Notes under the pieces: generated by a model
Told to the model about the DNA's origin: nothing
The model's input: only the letters and a program-made list of their open reading frames with translations
The model's database searches: none
Shown: positions 48,697 to 60,035 of the stretch, one piece after another
How the letters are laid out: every line of letters starts with the position of its first letter
Position numbering within the stretch: position 1 is the first letter of the stretch
Source of the DNA: Periplaneta americana
Taxonomy: Eukaryota; Arthropoda; Insecta; Blattodea; Blattidae
Direction of reading: 5' to 3'
DNA length: 64,000 nt
Assembly: GCF_040183065.1 (NCBI RefSeq)
Contig: NC_091117.1
Coordinates: 113,125,001 to 113,189,000 of the forward strand
Program-made: the position numbers and the translations under genes

Positions 48697-48736
48697 GCGA
48701 CAAATAGCAAGTGTAAATAGGGACTAAACATCAAAT

Positions 48737-48907
48737 ATGGAAGCTGTATGTGAAGCTGTACGAAGAAGGCATTTAGCAGACTTTGCTGTTTTGCTAGCTT
48801 CGGAAGCTGAGGAGACGGATCAAATTAAAAAGAGTAGAATGTGGAGCCGAAAATGGTTACTGCGTAGAAATACGGGCCAAGTTGTCTTAACAATGCTGTT
48901 TGTATAG
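48737..48907 (+). pseudogene. N-terminal fragment of a HARBI1-like Harbinger transposase
   Basis: ATG at 48737 opens a 56-codon frame. Its residues 35-46, MWSRKWLLRRNT, match the conserved N-terminal motif of Harbinger transposases (a Trp-x2-x-Trp-Leu-x-Arg-Arg signature). The catalytic DDE part is missing: the frame runs into antisense of a MADF-like start and stops at 48907. Confidence 0.65.
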
Positions 48908-48983
48908 CATGTAAACATGTTTCTTCGCTGTACGCCTCAATTAAATTTCTGACTTGATCTTTGGTCCAACCGTAGGAATTCAT
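48825..48983 (-). pseudogene. N-terminal fragment of a second MADF-like Harbinger protein
   Basis: On the minus strand ATG at 48983 gives MNSYGWTKDQVRNLIEAYSE, a MADF/Myb-like opening with Trp-Thr-x-Asp-Gln and Leu-Ile-Glu-Ala-Tyr. Homology fades after about 37 codons, where it meets the transposase fragment coming the other way. The two genes of a Harbinger element usually sit on one element, so this looks like a deletion that removed everything between their 5' ends. Confidence 0.6.
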
Positions 48984-49011
48984 AATCCAAATTTTCGACT
49001 TGCTGTCTTAA

Positions 49012-49857
49012 GGGGAGAGGATGGTATTTTTCAAAACTTTTTTCCTATTTGGTGTTAGTTATTAATTTTTTGTATGTAGAGAGCTCATAGCTGTGGCAAC
49101 TCAACCAAATAAACATATTTTGAAAAAAAAAAAAAAATTATTTGGGGGCACAAATTTGAAAAAATATATACCCAATGTAGGATTGTACTAAAACCGATAT
49201 ATCTAAACCGTTTTTAAAGATAGATTCAAACAGTTTTTGCAATGTATTTGCAAAAGTATGTTCTACAAACTGTCTCTAACAGAATTTTGATATTAGTCCC
49301 TACGTTGGTAAAATTAAAAATTAAAATTTAATAACAATTTTCAGATTTCCTTTCTTGCAAATAAACGCATGTATTTTTAAAATGAAATCAATTAACAAAA
49401 TTCTGTTACAGGGAAAGTTTCCTAATAGTCTAAAGATTGTGTGTTCTAAACATCATGCATGTATCTTCAATAGTTCAGAAATTATATTCATTTTGTCTGG
49501 CAATGTAGCAAAAAAAAAAAAAAAATGAAGTTACAGGAAACCAATAAAAGCGGGCGTGTGATTTAAAAATCCATAGCGCAGGAAGTTTAAAAATGACGTC
49601 TCAACTTCCGATAAAGGCACAAATACCCACAAAATGTTATGCAATGTATTCCACACATATCAAAGGGTATTTTAAAGAAAAAAACAATTTTTTGAAAATT
49701 TAATTTACAGGAAACAACAACAAAAGTGGGCGAGTGATTTAAAAATCCATAATGCAGGAAGTTTAAAAATGGCGATCCACACATATCACAGAGTATTTTA
49801 AAGAATTTTTTTTTTGAAAATTTAGTAATTTTTCATCAAAAATACCATCGTCTCCCC
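49012..49857. mobile_element. 846-bp MITE flanked by TTAA (piggyBac-like target)
   Basis: The ends are GGGGAGAGGATGGTATTTTT and, complemented, GGGGAGACGATGGTATTTTT (19 of 20 identical). TTAA flanks both sides (49008-49011 and 49858-49861). TTAA duplication is characteristic of piggyBac. The interior has two similar blocks (AGTGATTTAAAAATCCATAA type at 49553-49602 and 49730-49771) but no transposase. It sits directly upstream of the antisense MADF start. Confidence 0.82.
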
Positions 49858-49934
49858 TTAAAATAGTAGCTTCTGCAACCTTCCCGAGGTTGATCCACAC
49901 TGTTGTTTTCTCGCTCTAGATAACACTCACGATA

Positions 49935-50216
49935 GATAAGAAACTAACCATAAGTGGAAAACAACTAAAATTCTACATTAACAATACTAAATGTTGCAAC
50001 AAAGCAATTAAAGAAGAAGTGTAAAAGAACTAAAGTTCTATATTTGATTATTCTACCCTTAGAAACTAAGATATATATATTAGTTGGAGAACAACTATTT
50101 TGGTAACACTGAACCAGCACAGAAGCACGCAGGAAAAATAGCAAGGAACCCACACTCGAAATCCAGCAAGCTAGCCATCCACGGAGCCACCAGAGCTCAT
50201 TACTAATACTACGAAC
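49935..50216. repeat. Repeat family R1, copy 4
   Basis: GAAACTAACCATAAGTGGAA and AACAATACTAAATGTTGCAA match the 15400-15480 copy with divergence. 50085-50180 is nearly identical to 22066-22165 and preserves the empty target of the 15687 MITE. Confidence 0.7.
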
Positions 50217-50428
50217 ATAACAGCTGTTTTTTTTCTTTATTTTTTTTTAATGTTTAATATTGGTCGACCAGCAAACTTGCTATACAGACCACTGTTAAAT
50301 TATGGAATATCACATGCAGAATATCATGTTGAGGTTGGCTCTAAAGGCTCTTCTAATTAATTTAAATTAATTAATTGAACATTGTTGTGAATTATGTGAA
50401 CAAAAATATGATGATTTTCTGTGTTAAA

Positions 50429-52142
50429 TTATGAAGAGTCGTCAGTATCACTAAGAAGGATGTCTTGAGGGAGTTTCCTTTTAACTCGAGATGGCTGACA
50501 AGATCTTGCTCCAATGTTATATGTCACAGTTCCAGGAACACCAGGAAGTTTGTTGAAGAAAGATTTTAACATTGAATGGATGTACTGTTCTAGTGGAAGA
50601 ATTCCCAATTCTTGATGCAGTTGTTGATTTCTTACAAACCAGGTGGCATTTGTTGCAGTACGCAGGCACTTGTTCTGGAGAACTTGTAGGCGATGCCTGT
50701 GAGTCATATTTGGAGTCCTCCACACTGGCGCTGCATAAGTTAAAAGAGGTCGTACAAGCGAGGTGTAGGGTAGCATTGAACAGTCCAATCCAATTTGTGA
50801 ACGTCTATTAACCAAAGGCTATAATTTTCGAATTCTAGAAGAGGTTAGTGTAACAATGCGAGTTATATGGGCATTCCATGTAAGTTTCGTGTCTAATAAT
50901 ATTCCCAAATATTTGACCTTGACTAGAGAGCCATGTAACTTGTTCATTTAGAAGAACCAAAGGAGGTGGATTATGAATAGGCTTTAAAGAGAAGATTTTA
51001 GCTTCTGTGTTGGTGATGTTGAGTAGTAATCTCCAGTCAGAGAACCATTTAGACAGCACCTGTAAGGATGTCTGAAGAGTGCTAATTGCAGTGTTTAGGT
51101 TACTATGAGAATAAAAGAGAACTGTATCGTCAGCATACATAGCTATGTGTGTCGGTTGTAAACACGGAATATCATATGTGACGATATTGAAGAAAAGTGG
51201 TGACAGTATAGATACTTGTGGTACACCGTCTAAAACTGGACGAAGCGTTGATTTAATGCCATCTATACGTACTGAGAACTGACGCTCGGATAAAAAACTT
51301 TTCACGATGCGTGTGAGATAGTCAGGAAAACCAATTCTATACAATTTTAGCGTTAAACCAACATGCCAAACAATATCAAATGCTTGGGCAATATCCAGAA
51401 ACACAGTGGCAGTATACTGTTTTTCTTCAAAGCCTTTTATAATGGATTCAGTGACTCTTTGCAGTTAGTGTGTTGTAGAATGTTTTGGACGAAAGCCAAA
51501 CTGAAAATCTGGTATTATCTTGTTTGCGAACGTAAATTTACAAATGCGATGATGAATAACCTTCTCAAACAATTTCGATAGCGTGGGCAGTAAGCTAATA
51601 GGTCCATAACTTGATGGCAAGTGCTTATGTTTATTAGGCTTATGAAAAACAATGATTTCAGCAAGCTTCCAGGCTCGAGGAAAGTACCCAATTAAAAGGA
51701 CAGCATTGAAAATTATCGTCAAGTAAGTGAGAGCTTTGTTGGTGAGCTTCTTTAGTACAATGTTGGGTATAAGATCATGGCCTGGAGATTCTTTATTTGA
51801 AGCCTTTGAATGAAGTGGGACAATTCTTGTGGAGTAGTATAGGAAATTTTCTCTGGCACAGTCGGTTTATTAATATTTTCTATAAGTTCTTTTTCTAATT
51901 CAGAGGTAGTCTGTTCATTTTTATTCTCGTTTGGGGTGAATACATGTTGATAATGAGATGCAAGCAAGTTACATTTCGACTCTGTGTCTGTGGCTATTTG
52001 AGAGTCTAACCGAAATGTCGGGATGACTGTAGGCTCGCGTAGAATACGCTTTGTAGCGTACCAAAGAGTATTATCAGCTTCAGATAGAGATGATAAGTAA
52101 GACTGATATGACTGCAGACGATGTTGTTCAAGATTTGTCTTG
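50429..52142 (-). pseudogene. Jockey ORF2, linker, RT and C-terminus (minus copy)
   Basis: In order on the minus strand: KTNLEQHRLQSYQSYL (52142), CNLLASHYQHVF, PISLLPTLSKLFEKVIHHRI (51600), FGFRPKHSTTH, MFLDIAQAFDIVWH (first catalytic Asp, 51404), VPQVSILSPLFFNI, AMYADDTVLFYSHSN (active-site Asp pair), and the C-terminal ILPLEQYIHSM segment ending TDDSS at 50429. The frame is broken at about 51740, 51470, 51404 and 50825. There is no RNase H, as expected for Jockey. Confidence 0.85.
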
Positions 52143-52380
52143 CTACAGATTCGCACGCGAACCGTCGAGGTGATCGGGTGTATGTGCCTTGTGTTTTGAT
52201 ACAGTATTGATTTTTCGAGTGATTTAACTGTGATTATTTCATCCTGAAGAGTCAATATTAGTGTTAATTGTTGTTTATTTTGTTATAGTGTTGTTTAATT
52301 ACTTAAAATAATGGTTTAATTAGTTTTCAAATTAACATTATTATTCATTGGTGCGAGTACGTGAAAAACTATCTTCAAGC

Positions 52381-53912
52381 ATGGACACAGTTCAAATTAG
52401 TGGTTCTTCTGGAAATGAATCCGGTTCTTCTGGTTTAGATCCTAGCACATTTGAACATGATTATCATACTATGGTTGATCAAATGGAAACTGTGAGTAGC
52501 GATATAAATATTAATAATTGTGGAAATGACACAGGTTCTGTAAACATTTCCTTGGTGCCTAGTTACAAACAAAAGAAGATAAAAAAACAGTATTTATGCA
52601 GCTACCTAAAAAATCACTGAAAACTCTTTCTGCTAAGCATGTTAAGTTGACTCCTCTTGGAAGTAAAAGTGTTACTATCTTAAATACTGCGAACAAGAAT
52701 ACCTCTTCAGTACCTAATCTGAATGAAACCCCTTCTAATTTGAAAATTAATAAGCGGCCGTGCGCAAGCTCAAATATAGAAATAGCACAGAATATGACGT
52801 GTTACACCAACATTCCAACTCAAAACAGATTTCAGCCTTTAGCTATGGAAGACAGCATGGAGGAACCTTCTGCTGCTTCTATACTTCAAAAGGAAAAAAT
52901 TCCACCTATCTGCTTAAAGAACATTGAGAACTATCAGCTCTTATTACAAAGCATACAGAATTATGTACAATCAGAATTTCATACAGAGTTGAAAGGTTCA
53001 ATCATAAAAGTATATGCTCAACATCCCACGATTTTCGATCACTTACTACTTTGACTCAATTCGGCAGCAATACTATACTCATAAAAATCCCTCTGAAAAG
53101 AAATTTTCTGCTGTTATTCGAAATGTACCCTACTCTCTCAGTGATCAAGAGATAACAGTCGCCCTTGAAAAACTTAACTATCCAGTTCATAAAGTAACGA
53201 GACTCCTAGGAAAGAACAAACAGCCCACTCCACTTTGTGCAATAGAACTAGATAACAATGACCAAGGTAAATCAATACTAAATCTCAGTCGCCTATTTTA
53301 CAGTGTAGTTAAAGTCGAAATCAGACGCCAATCCAAAGAGATTCCTCAGTGTACAAGGTGCCAAAATTTTAGTCATACTAAGAACTACTGCCAACTCGAA
53401 CCACGCTGCGTACGATGTCTAGAGGCTCATCATTTCTCCCAATGCCCAAATCCTAAAACAATACCGCCAAAGTGTGTGAACTCTCAACAACAACATCCAG
53501 CTAACTACAGAGGCTGTGAACACTATTTACAATTGAAGGAAAAACTCTCACGTGGTGTTCAGTTAAGATAAAAAAACGGACTCATGTTCCAGAATCTTCG
53601 CAACCATTACTTCAACGCACAGAAGATTCTCAACATCAAGTAAATCCTACAATGTCTCAACCATCTACGTCAAAATTTCAAGCAAATTCTCGATCTAAGA
53701 CGTATGCAAATGCAGTGAAAGGATCCTTTGACCAGAGTCACCGTCGCCCTATAAGTCAACCTGCTCCAGAATCTTCCACTTCATCTCTCTTAACCGATCT
53801 ACTCTCCAAGGTTATTCCGCACATTATCACTTTATTGACTGCATTCTTGTCAGAAATTAAAGATTACTTTATCTCTTCTCTGTCATCTTACTTCCAGAAT
53901 GGCAGCAAATAA
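52381..53912 (+). pseudogene. Jockey ORF1 (Gag-like RNA-binding protein)
   Basis: It starts at ATG 52381 (MDTVQISGSSG). Three frame changes occur, near 52600, 53035 and 53565. The central part has VIRNVPYSLSDQEI (RRM-like region before the knuckles). It is followed by three zinc knuckles: CTRCQNFSHTKNYC, CVRCLEAHHFSQC and CVNSQQQHPANYRGC. The middle Cys of the last is Ser in CVNS. A Ser/Pro-rich tail ends at 53912, overlapping the ORF2 start by 14 bases. Gag of Jockey binds element RNA and forms the RNP. Confidence 0.85.
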
Positions 53913-56619
53913 TAACATTTCTATTCATCAACTCACTATAATCAATTGGAATGCTGATGGTATTAGAATGAAATGATCTTCTCTGACTGCTTTTTTTTTG
54001 TCAACACATAATATTATGATAACCTGCATCACAGAAACTCACCTTCTTCCAAACGAAGTCTTCACTGTTCCAGGATATAAAATATATAGATATGATAGGA
54101 ATGCTTCAAATGCATCTGGTGGTGTTGCCATTTTAATTAAGCGAAATACTACACATCATCAAGTCCTTCTTCCTTATACGTCTGATATAGAAACAGACGG
54201 AATCAAAATTAAGTGTCAAAATAACCATGATTTTGTTTTATTTTGCGCTTATTAGCCCCCAAAATATCTGCTAAATACTGCATATTTATTTCCCTCAGAC
54301 GGTTCAACACATCTTGTGGGCGATCTAAACTGTAAACACACATCATGGGGATGCAGAGTAACGAACCCAAATGGACATCGTCTTTACAACTGCATTAACA
54401 ACCTTGGTCTCCATATTCTCGCACCAACTGAACCAACACACTATCCATATAATCCCGCCAAACTTCCCGATATTCTTGACACCGGAATTCAAAAGAATAT
54501 GCATTTACCAACTTATATTGCATCATTAACAGCACTTGATTCAGATCATTGTCCAGTTTTGATTAATTTCCAATTGTCTCCTAATGTAACACCTAAAGTG
54601 CAACGCCTTATTAATGGTTTTGTTGATTGGGATAAATTTCAGTTGACTCTAGACTCAATGTTAGTCACAGAATATAATCCACTAACAGCAACAGATATTG
54701 ACAATGATGTTCTACATTTTACGGACAAAATATGCTCATATGTAAATTATTCTACAATGTGCTCCAAGTGGCCATTAACGCTCTACTACTTACCATCTTC
54801 CATACTCCAATTAATTAAGGAAAAACATCGTATTCGTAGACAATGGCAACGAGAGAGGCAACCATGGCAGCGGAAGAAGCTGAATCATCTCATAAGATTA
54901 GTCAAGACAAATCTTGAACAACATCGCCTGCAGTCATATCAGTCTTACTTATCATCTCTATCTGAAGCTGATAATACTCTTTGGTACGCTACAAAGCGTA
55001 TTCTCCGCGAGCCAACAGTCATCCCGACACTTCAGTTAGACTCTCAAATAGCCACAGACACAGAGTCGAAATGTAACTTGCTTGCATCTCATTATCAACA
55101 TGTATTCACCCCAAACGAGAATAAAAATGAACAGACTACCTCTGAATTAGAAAAAGAACTTATAGAAAATATTAATAAACCGACTGTGCCAGAGAAAATT
55201 CCCTATACTACTCCACAAAAAATTGTCTCACTTCATTCAAAGGCTTCCAAATAAAGAATCTCCAGGCCATGATCTTATACCCAACATTGTACTAAAGAAG
55301 CTCACCAACAAAGCTCTCACTTACTTGACGATAATTTTCAATGCTGTCCTTTTAATTGGGTATTTTCCTCGAGCCTAGTAGCTTGCTGAAATCATTGGTT
55401 TTCATAAGCCTAACAAACATAAGCACTTGCCATCAATTTACCGGCCTATTAGCTTACTGCCCACGCTATCGAAATTGTTTCAGAATGTTATTCATCATCG
55501 CATTTTAAATTTACGTTCCACAACAAGATAATACCAGATTTTCAGTTTGGCTTTCATCCAAAACATTCTACAACACACTAACTGCAAAGAGTCGCTGAAT
55601 CCATTATAAAAGGCTTTGAAGAAAAACAGTATACTGCCACCGTGTTTCTGGATATTGCCCAAGCATTTGATACTGTTTGGCATGATGGTCTAATGCAAAA
55701 ATTATATAGAATTGGTTTTCCTGACTATCTCACACGCATCGTGAAAAGTTTTTTTTATCTGAGCGTCAGTTCTCAGTACGTATAGATGGCAATGAATCAA
55801 CGCTTCGTCCAGTTTTAGCCGGAATACCACAAGGATCTATACTGTCACCACTTCTCTTCCATATCTTCACATATGACATTCCATGTTTACAACCGACACA
55901 CATAGCTATGTATGCTGACGATACAGTTCTCTTTTATTCTCATAGTAACCTAAACACTGCAATCAGCACTCTTCAGACATCCTTACAGAAGCTGTCTAAA
56001 TGGTTCTCTGATTGGAGATTACTACTCAACATCACCAACACAGAAGCTAAAATCTTCTCTTTAAAGCCTATTCATAATCCACCTCCTTTGGTTCTTCTAA
56101 ATGAACAAGTTACATGTCTCTCTAGTCAAGGTCAAATATTTGGGAATACTATTAGACACGAAACTTACATGGAAAGCCCATATAACTCGCATTGTTACAC
56201 TAACCTCTTCTAGAATTCGAAAATTATACCCTTTGGTTAATAGACGTTCACAAATTGGATTGGACAGTTCAATGCTACTCTACACCTCGCTTATACGACC
56301 TCTTTTAACTTATGCAGCGCCAGTGTGGGGAACTGCAAATAAGACTCACATGCATCGCCTGCAAGTTCTCCAGAACAAGTTCCTGCGTACTGCAACAAAT
56401 GCCACCTGGTTTGTAAGAAATCAACAACTGCATCAAGAATTGGGAATTCTTCCACTAGAACAGTACATCCATTCAATGTCAAAATCTTTCTTCAACAAAC
56501 TTCCTGGTGTTCCTGGAGCTGTGACATATAACATTGGAGCAAGATCTTGTCAGCCATCTCGAGTTAAAAGGAAACTCCCTCAAGACATCCTTCTTAGTGA
56601 TACTGACGACTCTTCATAA
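53899..56619 (+). pseudogene. Jockey ORF2 (APE endonuclease and reverse transcriptase)
   Basis: ATG 53899 gives MAANNNISIHQLTIINWNAD, the start of the endonuclease with catalytic Asn. A TGA follows about 24 codons in. Then come ITETHLLPNE (catalytic Glu), VGDLNCKHTSWGC, LPDILDTGI and LDSDHCPVLI (Asp-His pair). Linker KTNLEQHRLQSYQ lies near 54905. RT motifs: FLDIAQAFDTVWH (55645), AGIPQGSILSPLLF (55820), AMYADDTVLFYSHSN (55905). The C-terminus ends TDDSS at 56619. Stops or frameshifts at about 53971, 54253, 55250, 55380, 55755 and 56150 disable it. There is no RNase H domain. Confidence 0.88.
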
Positions 56620-56814
56620 ATTTGACACAGAAAATCATGATATTTTTGTTCACATAATTCACAAAAATGTTTAATTAATTAATTTAAATTAATTAGAGGA
56701 GCCTTTAGAGCCAACTTCAGCATGATATTCTGCATTGATGTCCCATAATTTAACAGTGGTCTGTATAGCAAGTTTGCTGGTCGACCAATATTAAACATAA
56801 AAAATTTTTTTTTT

Positions 56815-57596
56815 GACAAATCTTATGAGATAATTCAGCTTCTTCCGCTGCCATGTTTGCCTCTCTCGTTGCCATTGTCTACGAATACGATGTTTTTCCT
56901 TAATTAATTGGAGTATGGAAGATGGTAAGTAGTAGCACGTTAATGGCCGCTTGGAGCACATTGTAGAATAATTTACACATGAGCATATTGTGTCCGTAAA
57001 ATGTTGAACATCATTTTGAATATCTGTTGCTGTTAGTGGATGATATTCTGTGACTAACATTGAGTCTAGAGTCAACTGAAATTTATCCCAATCAACAAAA
57101 CCATTAATAAGGCGTTGCACTTTAGGTGTTACATTAGGAGACAATTGGAAATTAATCGAAACTGGACAATGATCTGAATCAAGTGCTGTTAATGATGCAA
57201 TATAAGTTGGTAAATGCATATTCATTTGAATTCCGATGTCAAGGATATCGGGAAGATTGGTGGGATTATACGGATAGTGTGTTGGTTCAGTAGGTGCGAG
57301 AATATGGAGACCAAGGTTGTTAATGCAGTTGTAAAGACGATGTCCATTTGGGTTCGATACTCTGCATCCCCATGACGTGTGTTTACAGTTTAGATCGCCC
57401 ACAAGAAGTGTTTAACCGACTGAGGGAAATAAAAGAGCAAGGTATGCAGTATTTAGCGGATATTTTGGGGGCTAATAAGCGCAAAATAAAACAAAATCAT
57501 GGTTATTTTGACACTTAATTTTGATTCCGACTGTTTCTATATCAGACGTATAAGGAAGAAGGACTTGATGATGTGGAATATTTCGCTTAATTAAAA
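56815..57596 (-). pseudogene. Jockey ORF2 endonuclease fragment (minus copy, upstream part)
   Basis: Minus-strand frames at 56815-57402 and 57472-57596 match 54137-54905 of the plus copy: VLLPYTSDIETVGI, GDLNCKHTSWGCRV, LPDILDIGI, LDSDHCPVSI. It ends at the insertion point of the plus copy and begins at the 13-bp target duplication. Confidence 0.85.
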
Positions 57597-57609
57597 ATAA
57601 CAGCTGTTT

Positions 57610-57863
57610 AACACGTAGACTTAGTAAAGAAACACTAGACCGCTCACTGGCGCTAGTGTTATGCTCCCAAATTGAACAGCCGGCTGGCGGCCATTTGTTT
57701 GTTAGAGCTGAATAAGCACAGTTCTTTCGTGCGCTGGTTTTAATTGCAGTAATGCACACGGATGTAAAGATAAAGTAGGAAGGAATGTTATATTTCATTG
57801 ATTAGTTAATCCTTCATTTCTAAGACGATTTTTTTCTCCATATTATGTTAAGAAGACAAATTA
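57610..57863. other. Sequence upstream of a THAP fragment
   Basis: Before the Jockey insertion this was continuous with 50216. It contains GGCGCTAGTG and CTGGCGGCCATTTG motifs like those upstream of other THAP starts here, but no defined promoter. Confidence 0.35.
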
Positions 57864-58010
57864 TTGTACTTGTCATGTGACTCTTTATGCTTCAAGTTTC
57901 ATCTGAGTAAAGAATCTCTTAATCGAAAGTGGACAGGTGCAATCCGCAGAGAGATTTTCTACCCTACAATGAATCATTCAGTGTGTTCAACTCATTTCGA
58001 AGATAGTTTT
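57864..58010 (+). pseudogene. THAP-domain fragment
   Basis: The plus frame reads CDSLCFKFHLSKESLNRKW, then GAIRREIFYP and VCSTHFEDSFY. This contains a Cys pair, an aromatic/His-Leu motif in place of Phe-Pro, the Trp, and the Cys-x2-His pair of a THAP finger. The frame has no upstream ATG before a stop at about 57849, and after SFY it turns hydrophobic with no AVPTIF-like end. Either an exon boundary or decay lies there. Confidence 0.6.
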
Positions 58011-58219
58011 TACCTTTCAAACTATGCTATTACCATATACATTGCTATTGTACTTCATCTACTCCATATCATTTATTTTCTACAAACAGTTCTTTTTCAT
58101 TGCATACATGAATAATATTCACCGAATTTAAAGCTACAGAAACTGCATAATTGATAACATTTTTTAATATAACTGATTGAAAGTTATTCTTATCTTAGTT
58201 ACGAAATAATTTAACATTT

Positions 58220-58244
58220 TCTTATGCTACTACTGCTGCTGTTG

Positions 58245-58304
<60 letters not shown>

Positions 58305-58349
58305 GTAATAATAATAATAGTAATATTAATAATAATGATGATGATGATG

Positions 58350-58404
<55 letters not shown>

Positions 58405-58412
58405 TAATAATA
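58220..58412. repeat. Compound trinucleotide microsatellite (TAC)n, (GAT)n, (AAT)n
   Basis: A (CTA)n run from about 58240 to 58303 changes to mixed AAT/GAT and then to a long (AAT)n to 58400. Confidence 0.95.
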
Positions 58413-58439
58413 ATTGTGCAGTTTGACTTCATGCAGCAG

Positions 58440-59810
58440 TTTAACCTATAGATTGAATTTAAAAGTTGACATTAATTCTTTTATTAACCGTGGTTATGAA
58501 TATTCACATTCCGAGTTCCTACGAAAATGATACAAGTCTGACAGCCAGGCTTTCCGGGTATCCCAATTTAGGCGGGATTCTCCCAATTTCCTGGTTGAGT
58601 CCCGATTAAAGCGAGTCGGGATTGACAAAAAAAAAACGATTTTACAGATTAATATTTAAACAAATTACGTCGGTATTTCCTATTATCCGATATTTTTATT
58701 TAAGCCTATATATTGATTCAAATGGTAACATTGTAAACATAGTAGTTACCACGGATATTCAGTAAGTCTGTGAGGTAGCCCAGCTGATTGCCGTAAGGCA
58801 ACTAATCTCGCAAAATAATACCTACTTCTCCTAGTTCTACCGCATTGTTGATTAATCCGTTTCGGTCCCTAGTCGCTGCTCTCACAATTATTAAATATTG
58901 TGTACTTTGAGTGCGTTGAGTGGCAAAAAAGATAGCGTTTTGATATCTTGTAAACAATTGCTATGTTTTAAAATTTAGTAAACTATGTTTAAACATGGAT
59001 TCATCGTCAGATAGTGAAACTGTTGCAGTAACGGTTACAAAGTTAATTTAGTAGCAAATGGTTAAAACATATTCGTGGTTAATAAAAGAAAAAATTATGA
59101 TGTTCATTGTACTGTGTGTCCTTTGTACTTTAGTGTTTATCACGGAGGCGAATAGGCCTATTACATTAAAAAGCACGCAAACACTACTTTGCAGAAAACT
59201 GCTATAAATTTTATGGTAAAATGTTGATAAGACTAATGTCTTAAGTTAGCTTCTGATATTCCGATTTCCCTCGCAGAAAACCTAGCAACTCTGCTGACAG
59301 CAGAAACACGTTATTAAAGGTATCTCGCAAAGGAAGTATTGTTCCTTTACACAAAAACATTTAGCTTTAGGATACGCAATACACGTATTTAAATAGCGGT
59401 TTCGAAATCTCGCGCGTTTTCCACCAAACAAATGGCGGATTTCTGCTACTTCAATTTCGGAACATATTTCTCACTTCTCCGCTACGGCGTGGTAGGGGCT
59501 CGGTTTAACACACCGGAAAAAGAGATGAACTATGGGTAATTTGGCGGCCATACTAGTACACCTTTTTGGTTCCACCGTTTCAAGCTTATAGCCCGGGCTT
59601 GGGTTAGTTGGTTACTAACATTCCGAGTGTTCAGATCGTTCTGCTACTACCGCTATTGCTAATGCTGAAAACATTGTCCTTCTGAGCGCCCTCATTATGG
59701 CATTGTCTAAGGTGTGAAATCATAGAGTAGTTCATAGTCAAGGACATGAAATAGCATACAATGTATGGAAATTCATGTCAGAAGAGGCTGTAAATTGAAT
59801 ACCAATACCA
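58440..59810. other. Unassigned DNA
   Basis: CCCGATTAAAGCGAGTCGGGATT (58600-58622) contains a short inverted pair. No gene or repeat shared with the rest of the window was recognised. Confidence 0.4.
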
Positions 59811-60035
59811 TTGAAAATCGTACTGGCTGCCAGTGATATTTCAAAGCGAACCTTGGCAAGAAGCAGGAAAGAAGGGGAAAATATTGAGGCAGGAACAGCA
59901 GATTCTTTCTCCAGTCCGGAAAAATTACAGCCGAAGCAGAAGATTGTTGCAGTTGTAGACAGTTTTGATGAGCAAGTCATAAGAAGACTCATCTATAATT
60001 TCTACGCTACGCATAAGCAGAGGCCGACTCTGTAA
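59811..60035 (+). pseudogene. N-terminal helix-turn-helix part of a DDE (Tc1/IS630-related) transposase
   Basis: The frame has SDISKRTLARSRKEG (recognition-helix-like), EAGTADSFSSPEKL, and VDSFDEQVIRRLIYNFYATH then KQRPTL. I recognise this order from a Tc1/mariner-related insect transposase family in which KLL-type sequence and the DDE core should follow. Instead the frame stops at 60035 and C-terminal sequence appears in the next frame. Confidence 0.6.

Larger units (their letters stand above)
47566..48727. mobile_element. DNA transposon with TTAGTCCCTATTTACACTTG ends, interrupted by a second Harbinger end
   Basis: The right end (48697-48727) is the complement of TTAGTCCCTATTTACACTTG followed by CTATTTGTCG. 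The left end has the first 13 bases at 47566 and the rest at about 47802, separated by some 225 bp. That insert starts TAGCCTGTTTCAGACGGTGCG, the end of the family seen at 13793. TATTT is repeated on both sides of the insert. The element holds a MADF-domain frame, consistent with a Harbinger relative. Confidence 0.65.
52143..56804 (+). mobile_element. Nearly full-length Jockey-like element (plus) nested in the minus copy
   Basis: The target can be reconstructed because the minus copy resumes at 56815 exactly where it stopped at 52142. TTG is found at both junctions (52140-52142, 56813-56815) and may be a 3-bp duplication. The element has a leader (52143-52380), ORF1, ORF2, a 3' UTR with GGTCGACCAATATTAAACAT and a short A-tail (56797-56804). 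A T-run (56805-56812) after the tail is unexplained. All main domains are present but several frameshifts and stops make this copy inactive as read. Confidence 0.87.
50217..57609 (-). mobile_element. 5'-truncated Jockey-like element (minus) with 13-bp target duplication, interrupted by a second Jockey
   Basis: ATAACAGCTGTTT occurs at 50217-50229 and 57597-57609, flanking the whole block. The minus-strand element is in two parts: endonuclease region (57596-56815) and linker/RT/3' end (52142-50230). In a full copy of this family these parts are adjacent. The 3' end is an A-rich tail (T-run on the plus strand near 50225-50250). The 5' end is truncated within the endonuclease, at the codons for IKRNTTHHQ. 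Confidence 0.85.
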
